Positions 25,176-34,127 of a stretch of 64,000 nucleotides of DNA are shown one piece after another; the first letter of the stretch is position 1; every line of letters starts with the position of its first letter. Under the pieces are notes generated by a model. That model saw only the letters and a list, made by a program, of their open reading frames with translations. It did not search any database and was not told the DNA's origin. Origin of the DNA: a candidate division KSB1 bacterium. Its GTDB lineage: Bacteria > Electryoneota > RPQS01. The DNA lies in assembly GCA_016214895.1 (NCBI GenBank), contig JACRMR010000025.1, positions 78,222 through 142,221 on the forward strand. Reading direction: 5' to 3'. Made by a program: the position numbers and the translations under genes.

Positions 25176-26996
25176 TCATTTCAACAGCATGAGTTTCCGT
25201 GTCTGAGCCTGATCGCCCGACCTCAGCGATACGAAGTAGAGGCCGCTGGCGACGCCCCGCGCGTCCCATGTGTGCCGGTGCGATCCGGCATTCGTCTCGT
25301 CGTCTACCAGCACGGCGACCTCACGGCCCAGAATGTCGTAGATCGCCAGCCGCACGCTCGCGCGTAATGCGAGTGAATACTCGATAGTCGCCGTCGAGTT
25401 AAAGGGATTGGGATAGGGAGCAACCAAAGCAAATTCAGCTGCCGTTGGATGCGCTCGCTCCTGCGCCGCTGCATAAAACCCCGTCGAGTCCCAGTGCAGC
25501 GGATACTGCGGCATCAGCGGAGTCGTGGGAATCGAATCCACGGGAATGCGCTGGTAGATGATCTCATTCCACGTCAGAGGCAAGGATTGTTCATTAGCGT
25601 CGCCCGCCTCGTGATCCAGTTCGTACTGCACATGCAGCAAGCCGCTTGATACCACTTCCGTCGCGCTCGGATCGCGTTCCAAAAGGCTTTGTCCGTTGGG
25701 CACAGGATTCCCCGCCGGATGCGTTCGAGTCACGTTGGTCCCGACACTCCATCGCACGCCTTCGTCGGTTGAGACCGAACAGAAGAGGTCGGCACTGCAA
25801 TAGTGGTTTACATTTTGTGCCGTCGTGTCGAACGTCTGGTACAGACAGTATAGACGACCGGTCGATTCGTCGACTGACAAACATGGTCTTTGAACAACAC
25901 GGTCCCAGTAGTCACCTAACTCGCGGGAGTAGAAGCTCCAGCCGTTTACCATGAAACTGACCTGATGGGTCGCTTCCGACCAGTGCCAGATCATTGACGT
26001 CAAGCCGTTCGTGTTCAACGAGAACTCGCCGTTGTCCCAGAAGCTCAATCGGCTGGTGACGAACGAAATGTGCAGCTGATCGTGCTCATCAAAGAGCAGT
26101 GAGATATCTCGCCAGAAGCGAAACGTATCGCGGTTGCACTCGGCGAAGTGTCCCGAACTGCACGCGGTGTCTGGCGGCACGAATGAAGTTACATTGATGG
26201 TATCCGACCATGAAGCGCCGCCGTCCTCGCTGATCTGAATGACAAGATCCTGATCGAATCCGTAGCGGTATGGTGTACTGCCCGTGGGGCGCGGCCAGGC
26301 TCGGGCGACGCGGGGAGCATGTCGAGCCGCGGCCATCGCGTAGCACGGCTGATCGATTTGACCGAAGTCCTGATACTCCAGACTATCAGCATAAACATCC
26401 CAATCTACACGTACGACCTGGTGCCGAGCATTTCGCAGGATTTGACCACGCGCATACCAGAGCCAAATGGTCTCGATATCAGGAGTTGTCGTCGCGAACA
26501 GATGAAGGTTGCCGATCATGTCAACGCACGATCGCGGATTGGTCACGTCCTCAACGAAATCCCAATGGCGCGGCGGCACCGGCCCATCCGTTACTTCCAA
26601 GCAGAGTAGATTGGTTGACACGGTATGGGGGCCGTACGCACCGTCGTAGGTGATGATGGGACAGAACGGAGCGGTGTACCAGACTTGAGCGTGTCCGGCG
26701 TGCGACGCATAGTCGATGCCGAAGCCGTTTCCCGGTCCCCAGACCTGACGGTCTTCGTTCCAACCGCTATAAAGTACGTGCCGCGTGGGCCAACCCGCGG
26801 AATCGGCTCGATAGGACCATGCCGTGTGCTTATTACGGTATTCGTCTTCGGCAATTGCCCGGGGTTGAGTGCCAAAGCTCTGATTGTCCCACCAGGTGCC
26901 GCCGGGAATACTTGTCTGACCGATCGGCTGGCCGATTGCTGCTCCCGCGCAGGCCAGGATTGACATCCCGATTACCATAATTCGTTCGTAGCTCAT
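25176..26996 (-). CDS. Exported Asp-box protein with PNPFN sorting domain, paralogue 3
   Basis: A 606-residue exported protein of the same family: a signal peptide (cleavage after about AIGQ), Asp boxes SEDGGASW and STDEGVRW, the signature CNRDTFRFWRDISLLFD, a WHWSEATHQ block, and the C-terminal PNPFNSTATI ending KLMLLK. A stretch of about 110 bp before the sorting domain is almost identical to paralogue 4. The sorting-domain end is almost identical to paralogue 2, so the gene looks mosaic. It starts 20 bp after the paralogue 4 stop. Confidence 0.82.
   Translation of the reverse strand: MSYERIMVIGMSILACAGAAIGQPIGQTSIPGGTWWDNQSFGTQPRAIAEDEYRNKHTAWSYRADSAGWPTRHVLYSGWNEDRQVWGPGNGFGIDYASHAGHAQVWYTAPFCPIITYDGAYGPHTVSTNLLCLEVTDGPVPPRHWDFVEDVTNPRSCVDMIGNLHLFATTTPDIETIWLWYARGQILRNARHQVVRVDWDVYADSLEYQDFGQIDQPCYAMAAARHAPRVARAWPRPTGSTPYRYGFDQDLVIQISEDGGASWSDTINVTSFVPPDTACSSGHFAECNRDTFRFWRDISLLFDEHDQLHISFVTSRLSFWDNGEFSLNTNGLTSMIWHWSEATHQVSFMVNGWSFYSRELGDYWDRVVQRPCLSVDESTGRLYCLYQTFDTTAQNVNHYCSADLFCSVSTDEGVRWSVGTNVTRTHPAGNPVPNGQSLLERDPSATEVVSSGLLHVQYELDHEAGDANEQSLPLTWNEIIYQRIPVDSIPTTPLMPQYPLHWDSTGFYAAAQERAHPTAAEFALVAPYPNPFNSTATIEYSLALRASVRLAIYDILGREVAVLVDDETNAGSHRHTWDARGVASGLYFVSLRSGDQAQTRKLMLLK
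25453..25561. repeat. Near-identical 110-bp patch shared with 27295-27405
   Basis: The patch encodes IYQRIPVDSIPTTPLMPQYP and the following WDSTGFYAA residues. By eye the two copies differ by about four substitutions and one 3-bp indel, far less than the surrounding coding sequence. A similar patch (about 68 bp, about five differences) links 23270-23337 and 25184-25251. This suggests recent gene conversion. Confidence 0.75.
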
Positions 26997-27016
26997 GGTG
27001 CCGTCCTGGTTAGCGG

Positions 27017-28957
27017 TTACCGAATGTAGAGCAGTTTGGCGGTTAGGGTCTTGTTCACGGACCGGAGCTGAGCAAAATATATCCCCGAGGCTTGAGCGTG
27101 CGGCGACCAGCGGAGCTCGTGTGCCCCGGCAGTCAGGCGGGAATCCAGAAGGGTTGTAACCGCTCGACCTGTGATGTCGAAGATCCGGAGACTCACCTGC
27201 TGTGCGCGGGGAAGCTCAAACTTGATCGTGGCCGTGCCATTGAAAGGATTTGGGTAAACTGCGGTCAGTGCAAACTCCCGTGGCGATGGCATGGCTCGCT
27301 CCTGCGCCGCTGCTGCATAGAACCCCGTCGAGTCCCAGTGCAGCGGATACTGCGGCATCAGCGGCGTCGTGGGAATCGAATCCACAGGGATGCGCTGGTA
27401 GATGAACTCATTCAACGTGGCGACGCCCTCACTGTACAGAACAGCGCCCGCGTCATGATCGAGCACGTACGTCAGATGCAGCACACCGTCGGTGACGGTT
27501 TCGGCGAGGGTCGGTTCGCGCTCGTTCATGCTGCCGGGAGGTGGAACGAGTTCTCCCGGACAGGTGCGCGTCACGTTCGTGCCGACACTCCAGCGCGAGC
27601 CGCCGTCCGTGGAAACGCTGATCCACACGTCGGCCATGGGGAAGAACTGGTCCGAGTAGCAGTTTGTGTCGTACTGCATGTAGGCGCAGTAGAGATAGCC
27701 GTTGCTCTCGTCCACGGCGAGGCTCGGTCGCTGGACATAGAGCTGCCACGCGCCAACGTCCATGAGTTCTTCGGGCCACGGCCACCAGCCGTTGGCGATC
27801 AGGCTGAATTGTCCGGTGGCTTCGCTCCAGTGCCAGAGCAGAGAACGATTGATCCAAGTGAACGGGCCGATCATTCCCGGGTAGAAATCGTAGTAGGCAC
27901 GAGTCGTGAAGGCCGCGTGAAGAACATCGCTTTGGTCAAAGAGCAAGCTAAGATCGGTGTAGGCGCGCATCGAATCGCGATTGCAGACCAACGTGTCGTG
28001 GGTGGCGTTAAGGCAAGACGTGTCGCCGGAGACGAAGAGCGTGATGTTGATAGTGTCGGACCAGGTCAGACCATTGTCCGATGACTCCTTCAGGATGACA
28101 TCATTCCGCCACTGATAGCATTCATCCATCCGGGACGGGCATGGTAGCCATCCGATCGTGACACGACCACTCCTACGGGAGGCGACAACATCATGTGCGA
28201 TCACAGGCGTGTTGCCCAATACGCGATACCTGAGGTCACCGTCGACAGGCTGCCAGACAATGGTGTCCAGTTCCGACGGACGGACCCCTCGGTAATACAC
28301 CAGTAGCAATTCGTCCCAACCGGATCCAAGGGTCACAAGGTGAACAGCATTGTCCGAGCTGATCGCGAATTTTGGCCAGAGGTTGTCAAAGTAGTCGGGA
28401 TCAGTCTCGCAAACCGAGGGCACACATGCGATATCGCACGCGAATGGCTGGCCCGCGCATGGGTAAACCGTTACGACTGTACCGCTTGCCCCGGGACGAA
28501 CCTCGTGCAGTGCGACATAAGGACATAATCCGCGGTCCAGCGCGATGTTGCAGAATCCTGCGCGAGAGAACCAGTCGACCATCTGTCCGCCGACAAACTC
28601 GAACTGCTGCGCGTTGCGTCGCCAGACATTGTAGTAGACATGGCGTGGAAACTGGTTTGCGGCGAGGCCGTTCATCCACACGACATGCGCGTCACCCGCC
28701 GGGTCGACCGCGATCATCCTCCCGCACGAGCCGTTGTGCTGCAGATCATACCACGTCGTCCCCGCAATGAAGACGTCGCCGAGCGGTTCGTCGAGGGAAG
28801 AGTGCCGGGTGAGGACGGGCGATGCTATAGCAGGGGGAGGGGAATCGATGGGAGCAATGCGGGCTGACAATTGTGCTGACCGGGTTGGTTCGTTGGCCCG
28901 TGCCGACAGCGCCGAACATGCGCCCAAAATGACTAAAAATAATAGCTTAGGCTTCAT
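27017..28957 (-). CDS. Exported Asp-box protein with PNPFN sorting domain, paralogue 4
   Basis: A 646-residue exported protein, the first gene of the leftward array. It has a signal peptide (about residues 1-22), Asp boxes SSDNGLTW and STDGGSRW, the signature CNRDSMRAYTDLSLLFD, then LLWHWSEATGQ and QRPSLAVDE. The C-terminal domain holds PNPFNGTATI and ends KLLYIR. GAGG lies 7 nt before the ATG. No convincing promoter was found between it and the divergent pyrophosphatase gene. A secreted, surface-attached carbohydrate- or protein-binding propeller is inferred. Confidence 0.82.
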   Translation of the reverse strand: MKPKLLFLVILGACSALSARANEPTRSAQLSARIAPIDSPPPAIASPVLTRHSSLDEPLGDVFIAGTTWYDLQHNGSCGRMIAVDPAGDAHVVWMNGLAANQFPRHVYYNVWRRNAQQFEFVGGQMVDWFSRAGFCNIALDRGLCPYVALHEVRPGASGTVVTVYPCAGQPFACDIACVPSVCETDPDYFDNLWPKFAISSDNAVHLVTLGSGWDELLLVYYRGVRPSELDTIVWQPVDGDLRYRVLGNTPVIAHDVVASRRSGRVTIGWLPCPSRMDECYQWRNDVILKESSDNGLTWSDTINITLFVSGDTSCLNATHDTLVCNRDSMRAYTDLSLLFDQSDVLHAAFTTRAYYDFYPGMIGPFTWINRSLLWHWSEATGQFSLIANGWWPWPEELMDVGAWQLYVQRPSLAVDESNGYLYCAYMQYDTNCYSDQFFPMADVWISVSTDGGSRWSVGTNVTRTCPGELVPPPGSMNEREPTLAETVTDGVLHLTYVLDHDAGAVLYSEGVATLNEFIYQRIPVDSIPTTPLMPQYPLHWDSTGFYAAAAQERAMPSPREFALTAVYPNPFNGTATIKFELPRAQQVSLRIFDITGRAVTTLLDSRLTAGAHELRWSPHAQASGIYFAQLRSVNKTLTAKLLYIR

Positions 28958-29530
28958 CGTGGAGACCTCAAGGTTTGCCGAACTACGCCACGAGTTTTTG
29001 AAGTTTGTGAGTTTATTCTCTTGCCCTGAATGAGCCGGAATGCTATATTTGTAGTTTTAATTGACTTGGCACCATTCGATTTGATATGATTTGAGCGGGA
29101 TACGATCTGCTATTGCATTATCCCACTTTCCGTTGTCAAAGTCAAGGCGGGATGCGCGCTGAATGCCCGATCGCGGCCGGGTTACGGAAGCCGTTATCCG
29201 CGCCGGCCGGCTCGGGAGAAGACTCGGTGCGGGGAAGGGACCGAGTGCTTTGGCCAGTACGCGTTGACTACGCACGATACGGGCCATGATCCATCGGGGT
29301 AGATTCACCAAGCAAGTGTATTATAGGTATATATTTATGTCTTTGTGCGCATCGAGTACTGGAAGGCCGCGCGCAGGGGATGCGCGGTGGCGTGCAGAAA
29401 GTATAGGGTTGACTGTGCAGATAGCGAGAAGCGCGGGTTCCGCCCCGCGCACATCGAACAGGATGCAGGGCGATATCAATAATGATTCTAAGCGAAAACA
29501 TTTAACACACGAAAAGGCCCCAACCAACCT
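28958..29530. other. Divergent intergenic region with long leader before the pyrophosphatase
   Basis: This 573-bp gap holds a promoter-like pair at 29061-29090 on the + strand and an AT-rich stretch near 29315-29335. A hairpin, GCGCGGG (29431-29437) with CCCGCGC (29444-29450), lies 80 bp before the start codon. The transcript leader would be over 400 nt. No known riboswitch is recognised. Confidence 0.4.
29061..29090 (+). promoter_or_regulatory. Candidate promoter for the pyrophosphatase gene
   Basis: TTGACT (29061-29066), an 18-bp spacer and TATGAT (29085-29090). It lies 440 bp upstream of the start, so a nearer promoter, for instance in the AT-rich 29315-29335 stretch, remains possible. 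Confidence 0.45.
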
Positions 29531-32110
29531 ATGACATCCAAGGTCAAGACTCGAAACTCCAAGACCAAGAGAAAGCGGACGTGGCTGCTGGGCGTGCTGA
29601 CGCTGGCACTGGCAGGCTTCGCCGCGTTCGGTCCGACACTGCTCGCGCAGACCGGAGGCGGCTACAATTACGGCACCAGCACGCAGGCGAGTACGCCGCC
29701 GCCCGCACACAATGGCGGCGGTCACGGCGGCGAGGCGATCCAGCTGCCGTTCGGCGAAGACGCGTGGTTACCGCTCTATATTGTGATGGGCGGAGCGTTT
29801 CTCGCGCTCGCGTTCGGCGCCTACTGGTGGCGGAAGACGATGGCGCACGACCCCGGCAGTGAACGAATGCGCGGAGTGTCCAAAGCCATCGAAGAGGGCG
29901 CGATGGCCTATTTGGCCCGACAGGTGAAGACGATGATTCCGCTGGTCGTCATTATCGGCATCGGCCTGTTCTTCCTCTACCAGAACCAGTACGCGGAACT
30001 GCTGCCCGGTCAGGAGACGATGCTCGGACTGGGCGTGGCCGTGGCCTTCCTATTGGGTGTGGCGGCATCGTACATGGCCGGTTATGTGGGGATGGGCGTC
30101 GCCGTACGAGCGAACATGCGCGTGGCCAATGCGGCGCTTTCGAGTTTCAAAAATGCGCTGGAAATCGCGTTCCAGGCGGGCGCGGTGTCGGGCATGTTCA
30201 CCGTCGGACTGGGTCTCTTAGGCGCGACGATCACGTTCATGGTGTTTCAGGAAAACGCGATGTTCGTGCTGGTTGGCTTCGGCTTCGGCGGCTCGCTGGC
30301 AGCATTGTTTATGCGCGTCGGCGGCGGGATTTTCACCAAGGCGGCTGACGTCGGCGCGGACCTCGTGGGCAAGGTGGAAGCAGGAATTCCGGAAGATGAT
30401 CCGCGCAACGCCGCGACGATCGCGGATAACGTCGGTGATAACGTCGGCGACTGCGCCGGGATGGCCGCGGACGTGTTCGAGTCTTATGAAGTGACACTGG
30501 TCGCGGCGATTATTCTGGCGGCGGCGGTGGGCAGCACGCTGCAGGCCAACGGCTTCGGTGCGCTGACGGCGGCCGGTTCATTTACGGGCGTGTTCACGCT
30601 GAAGCTCGTGATCTACGCGCTGCTCGTGCGCGCGGTGGGCGTGGTCGCGTCGATTATCGGAATCCTCGCCGTGAAGGGCAAGGATGATCCGAATATGAAT
30701 CCGATGCAGCCGATCAATTTCGGCGCTTACGTCTCGACGGGCATCGCCGCGCTGGGTTTCCTCGGCGTCGCGAAGTGGACGTTTGGCTCGGGGCTGCCGG
30801 CAATTCCGGCGGGCGCTGACGTCACGCTCGCGGCGATTGTGGGCGACTTCTGGTTCTATGCGTTTCTGGCGACGTTTTTCGGGATCATCTTGACCGTCGT
30901 GATCGGCAAGCTGACAGAGTACTTTACGGCCGCCGAGAAGAAGCCCGTGACGGAAATTGCCACGGCGGCAAAGACGGGTCCGGCCACGTTGATCCTGTCC
31001 GGTCTGTCGGAAGGTCTTGAATCATCGGTGTGGGCGATCGTTTCCATCGCGGCGACGATCTTCGCGGCCTATGCGTTGTTCCATGATCCGGCGATGGCGG
31101 CCTACGCGATTGCCCTCGCGGGTCTGGGACTCCTGGCAACGACAGGCTACGTGCTCGCGGAAGACACGTTCGGTCCGATTTCGGATAATGCGAACGGCGT
31201 GTTCGAGATGTCCGGCGCGCTGAAAAACGCGGATGGCAGCGAGAACAAGGCCGCGCATAATATCGTGGCCCGGCTCGACATGGTCGGCAACACCACGAAG
31301 GCGCTGACGAAGGGCTTTGCGATTGCGACAGCCGTGATCGCGGCGGTGGCCTTGTATCGTTCGTTTATCGATACAGTCGCGGTGAAAGATCCGGCGATTC
31401 TGGTCACGGGAATTCAGGTCAACCTGCCGAATATCTTCATTGGTTTGATGATCGGCGGCGCGATTCCATTCTTATTCTCCAGCTTTGCGATTCGCGCGGT
31501 ATCGCGGGCGGCGGTGCTGCTGGTAGAAGAAGTGCGGCGGCAGTTCAAGACGATTCCGGGCATCTGGGAATATACCGGCGTCGGCGAGAAGGGCAAGCCG
31601 GAATATGCGAAGTGCGTGGCGATTGCGACGGCAGCAGCGCAGAAGGAATTGCTGGGACCCGGATTACTCGCGATCTTTGCGCCGATTCTGGTGGGCTTCT
31701 GGCTGGGAGCGTACGCGCTGGGCGGGTTCCTTGCGGGTTGTATTCTGGTGGGACAGCTCATGGCGGTGTTCATGAGCAATGCCGGCGGCGCGTGGGATAA
31801 CGCGAAGAAGAAGATCGAAGACGGTTATCTCGGCGGCAAGGGCAGCGAAGCGCACAAGGCCGGCGTGATCGGCGATACGGTCGGCGATCCGCTCAAGGAT
31901 ACCGCGGGTCCGGCGCTGAATCCGATGATCAAGGTGATGAACCTCGTCGCGATTCTGATTGCACCGAGTACGGTCACGATGCACGGCGAGACCGGTGGCT
32001 ATGTGGCCACGGTGGTCGCGCTGTTGGTACTCACGGGCGCAATCATGTTCTCAAAGCGCGGTGGTCTGGCAACCGGTGGCGAAGAATCGCAGGCGGTGCA
32101 AAGACACTGA
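29531..32110 (+). CDS. hppA: Membrane-bound proton-pumping pyrophosphatase (K+-independent type)
   Basis: An 859-residue membrane protein with about 16 helices. It hydrolyses pyrophosphate and pumps protons out of the cytoplasm. The catalytic block DVGADLVGKVEAGIPEDDPR (about residues 276-295) and NVGDNVGDCAGMAADVFESY are complete, as is the late GDTVGDPLKDTAGPALN block. The motif GNTTKALTKG has Lys where K+-dependent enzymes have Ala, which marks the K+-independent H+-pumping class. The N-terminus is longer than usual: a basic start, a hydrophobic stretch like a signal peptide ending LLAQ, and a Gly/His-rich linker before the first core helix. Confidence 0.94.
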   Translation: MTSKVKTRNSKTKRKRTWLLGVLTLALAGFAAFGPTLLAQTGGGYNYGTSTQASTPPPAHNGGGHGGEAIQLPFGEDAWLPLYIVMGGAFLALAFGAYWWRKTMAHDPGSERMRGVSKAIEEGAMAYLARQVKTMIPLVVIIGIGLFFLYQNQYAELLPGQETMLGLGVAVAFLLGVAASYMAGYVGMGVAVRANMRVANAALSSFKNALEIAFQAGAVSGMFTVGLGLLGATITFMVFQENAMFVLVGFGFGGSLAALFMRVGGGIFTKAADVGADLVGKVEAGIPEDDPRNAATIADNVGDNVGDCAGMAADVFESYEVTLVAAIILAAAVGSTLQANGFGALTAAGSFTGVFTLKLVIYALLVRAVGVVASIIGILAVKGKDDPNMNPMQPINFGAYVSTGIAALGFLGVAKWTFGSGLPAIPAGADVTLAAIVGDFWFYAFLATFFGIILTVVIGKLTEYFTAAEKKPVTEIATAAKTGPATLILSGLSEGLESSVWAIVSIAATIFAAYALFHDPAMAAYAIALAGLGLLATTGYVLAEDTFGPISDNANGVFEMSGALKNADGSENKAAHNIVARLDMVGNTTKALTKGFAIATAVIAAVALYRSFIDTVAVKDPAILVTGIQVNLPNIFIGLMIGGAIPFLFSSFAIRAVSRAAVLLVEEVRRQFKTIPGIWEYTGVGEKGKPEYAKCVAIATAAAQKELLGPGLLAIFAPILVGFWLGAYALGGFLAGCILVGQLMAVFMSNAGGAWDNAKKKIEDGYLGGKGSEAHKAGVIGDTVGDPLKDTAGPALNPMIKVMNLVAILIAPSTVTMHGETGGYVATVVALLVLTGAIMFSKRGGLATGGEESQAVQRH

Positions 32111-32122
32111 GAGACCGAGACG

Positions 32123-32187
32123 CCCCCCTGCCTTCCGGTGAACGGGGGAATAAGAAACAGCGGGCGATCCGGATGGGTCGCCCGCTG
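32123..32187 (-). terminator. Two-hairpin 3' element, copy A (convergent gene ends)
   Basis: A C/G stem (C run at 32123-32128 with GGGGG at 32144-32148) is followed by a 13-bp stem at 32158-32187 around loop GGAT. Read on the minus strand the second stem is followed by TTTCTTATT, a good terminator for the leftward 480-residue gene. The first stem follows the pyrophosphatase stop. Confidence 0.7.
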
Positions 32188-32211
32188 TGCGTTCCGAAGG
32201 AGGTCTCTTCG

Positions 32212-33654
32212 CTACCTGATGAGCAGCAATTTGCGGGATTTGACTTGCTGGTTGGCTTGCAGGCGATAGAAATAGACGCCGGACGGGAGATCCGGGGCAG
32301 AGAACATGACGCGATGGGCACCGCCGGGTTGCCGGTCGTTCACCAGCGTGCGCAGATGGCGACCGGTGAGATCGAAGACCTCGAGCAGAACGTCGCCGTC
32401 TGTCTCGGTTATGTACTCGATAACCGTGCCGGAGTTGAACGGGTTGGGATAGCTCGGCAGCAAATCGAACTTGTGAGACACAGAGGGGGACTGCTCCGCC
32501 GCTGAATTGCCGACGGTGAAACGCATCAGATGAAAGTCAATCCAAGCCGCGTCGGAGTAGCTCGATGTCAGGACAGCGAAGCCACCATCGGGCAGTGGCA
32601 CCATGCGCGCGTCGAGACCACCAAGGTCCTGATAGAAATGTGACCAGACGGAGTCACCGTTCGCATTCGTTTGCATGACGACCAGTCCCTGTGTGGGACC
32701 GCCGCGCCAGCCAACCATGATCATTCCGTTGTCGGCGGTAGCGATTGCATCGGTGGGAATGAAGCCAACATAGGTGCAGCGTGACCAAAGCGTGTCGCCG
32801 TTGGAGGCAATTCGGTTCAGCCAGCCTGAACTGTAGTAGCAGAGGGCTTCCCCGGCAAGACTGAATTGATGATTTGGTGTCTCGATCGCGGCATTGATCG
32901 CCCCACCAACCTCAGGCCGACCCAGTACCCGCGACCACAGCGAATCTCCGTTCTCTTCGCACCGGATTATCCACGATCCGTTGTGCTCAGGGGTGAAAGA
33001 CATCCCCGAACCAACCAGCAGAAGTCCGTGATCACGCAGCGAAATTGCATCGTGCAGGTCTTCATCGAAAGCACCGCCGAAAACCCTCTGGCGAACGATC
33101 GAAAACGCAGAATCAACAAACTCAAGGGCAAAGTCATAGCCAGTGGAGTCGTAGTTGGCAAGTGATGATCCCGCCAATACGAGACCTCCCGACGACAGTG
33201 GTAGAATCCGCTTGACCACGATTGTGGTGGGAAAGTAAGCAGTTTGCAGCGTGTCACCGAAATCACTGACGACGGTGAGAAATGCCAGCGGGTCTTGAAA
33301 AGCAAGATCCGTCGAGCCGCCCCAGGCGACGGCCCGCCCCGATTGCGTGAGCGCAATTTCCGAAAGCGATTCCACTCTGGATCGGTCACCGAGTTGCCGC
33401 ATCCAGAGCAGGGTTCCAGATGAATCGGCACGAATGATTCGCATGTCACTGTCCGCATGGCCGAGGTTGTTCTCGACGGATCCGACCATCAAGAAGCTGC
33501 CATCGGAGAGGCGGACAAGAGCGCCCGGAAAATCCCGTAATTCGGAGCCGTAGTGGCGGGTCCACAGAGTGTCAATTGCGGGTTGGCCGTGTGCGGAGGC
33601 CACGCAGAACAGCAACGACAGGCAGAACCCTGAGATGCTACTGTTGAGTCGCAT
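32212..33654 (-). CDS. Exported repeat (propeller-like) protein with PNPFN sorting domain
   Basis: A 480-residue exported protein: a signal peptide (about residues 1-23, ends AHGQ), then about six propeller-like repeats of the kind LSDGSFLMVGSVEN / ADSSGTLLWMRQLGD, seen in many sorting-domain proteins. The C-terminal domain carries YPNPFNSGTVIEY and ends KLLLIR. No enzymatic motif is visible. Its start lies 3 bp after the stop of a 34-codon small frame, suggesting translational coupling. Confidence 0.8.
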   Translation of the reverse strand: MRLNSSISGFCLSLLFCVASAHGQPAIDTLWTRHYGSELRDFPGALVRLSDGSFLMVGSVENNLGHADSDMRIIRADSSGTLLWMRQLGDRSRVESLSEIALTQSGRAVAWGGSTDLAFQDPLAFLTVVSDFGDTLQTAYFPTTIVVKRILPLSSGGLVLAGSSLANYDSTGYDFALEFVDSAFSIVRQRVFGGAFDEDLHDAISLRDHGLLLVGSGMSFTPEHNGSWIIRCEENGDSLWSRVLGRPEVGGAINAAIETPNHQFSLAGEALCYYSSGWLNRIASNGDTLWSRCTYVGFIPTDAIATADNGMIMVGWRGGPTQGLVVMQTNANGDSVWSHFYQDLGGLDARMVPLPDGGFAVLTSSYSDAAWIDFHLMRFTVGNSAAEQSPSVSHKFDLLPSYPNPFNSGTVIEYITETDGDVLLEVFDLTGRHLRTLVNDRQPGGAHRVMFSAPDLPSGVYFYRLQANQQVKSRKLLLIR

Positions 33655-33657
33655 CTT

Positions 33658-33762
33658 CTACTTGGTCCAGGAAACTGCAAGCGTGGTACCGGCGAAATGG
33701 AAGTACACAAGTCCCAAAACTACGGCTGTCGTCCTCCCCTGCCGCAAAGCATTTGCTCTCAT
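33658..33762 (-). CDS. Small protein of 34 residues upstream of the exported-protein gene
   Basis: A short frame starts with ATG 5 nt behind a perfect Shine-Dalgarno AGGAGG (33768-33773) and ends TAG directly before the next gene's start (TAG AAG ATG). The product begins MRANALRQGR, followed by a hydrophobic stretch TTAVVLGLVYFHFAG and ends SWTK, so it could be a tiny membrane peptide. It has its own promoter. It may be a leader peptide that controls the downstream gene, or a small membrane protein. The downstream gene has its own signal peptide, so this is not simply its missing N-terminus. Confidence 0.55.
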   Translation of the reverse strand: MRANALRQGRTTAVVLGLVYFHFAGTTLAVSWTK

Positions 33763-33806
33763 GCTAACCTCCTGATAAGATTAGACTGCCGGAAGATCAT
33801 GCGAAG

Positions 33807-33825
33807 GCGGACAGATCTTGTCCGC
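33807..33825 (-). promoter_or_regulatory. Hairpin in the 5' leader of the small ORF
   Basis: GCGGACA and TGTCCGC form a perfect 7-bp stem in the leader between the promoter and the small ORF. It may shape or stabilise the leader. Confidence 0.45.
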
Positions 33826-33848
33826 AATGGTAGGCATATTACAGAGAT

Positions 33849-33877
33849 ACAATACGACATCGTTTCAAGATTGTCAA
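33849..33877 (-). promoter_or_regulatory. Promoter of the small ORF and 480-residue protein gene
   Basis: On the minus strand: TTGACA (33872-33877), a 17-bp spacer and TATTGT (33849-33854). The predicted start lies about 80 nt before the small ORF. Confidence 0.65.
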
Positions 33878-33952
33878 GTGCGCGAGGTCTTTCAAAGACA
33901 GCCGAGCCCGTGGAATCTGCGGACTCGTAACTCGGCGAGGAGAAACTCAACC

Positions 33953-34030
33953 CCCCCTTGGTCCCCCCAAATCGAAGATTTGGGGGGATAGCCGAGAACG
34001 AGCACAGGCGGCCCGGATGGGTCGCCCGCT
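33953..34030. repeat. Two-hairpin 3' element, copy B
   Basis: A perfect 11-bp stem CCCCCCAAATC / GATTTGGGGGG (33963-33987, loop GAA) is followed by GGCGGCCC / GGGTCGCC (34007-34026, loop GGAT). It lies about 100 bp past the stop of the beta-helix gene. Copy C is close to identical over 80 bp, and the second stem and the TGTGCGTTCCGA that follows match copy A. Confidence 0.75.
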
Positions 34031-34127
34031 GTGCGTTCCGAAAAGAGAGACTATGAATCGGTAACTGGAAACCGAGCGGGGCACATCAATACTCAAGAGA
34101 TGTGCCGCCGCGATCAAAATGACGAGC

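Noticed and set aside
29371..29450. Riboswitch (for instance c-di-GMP type) in the pyrophosphatase leader
   Set aside because: GC hairpins exist, but none of the conserved riboswitch core motifs I know could be found.
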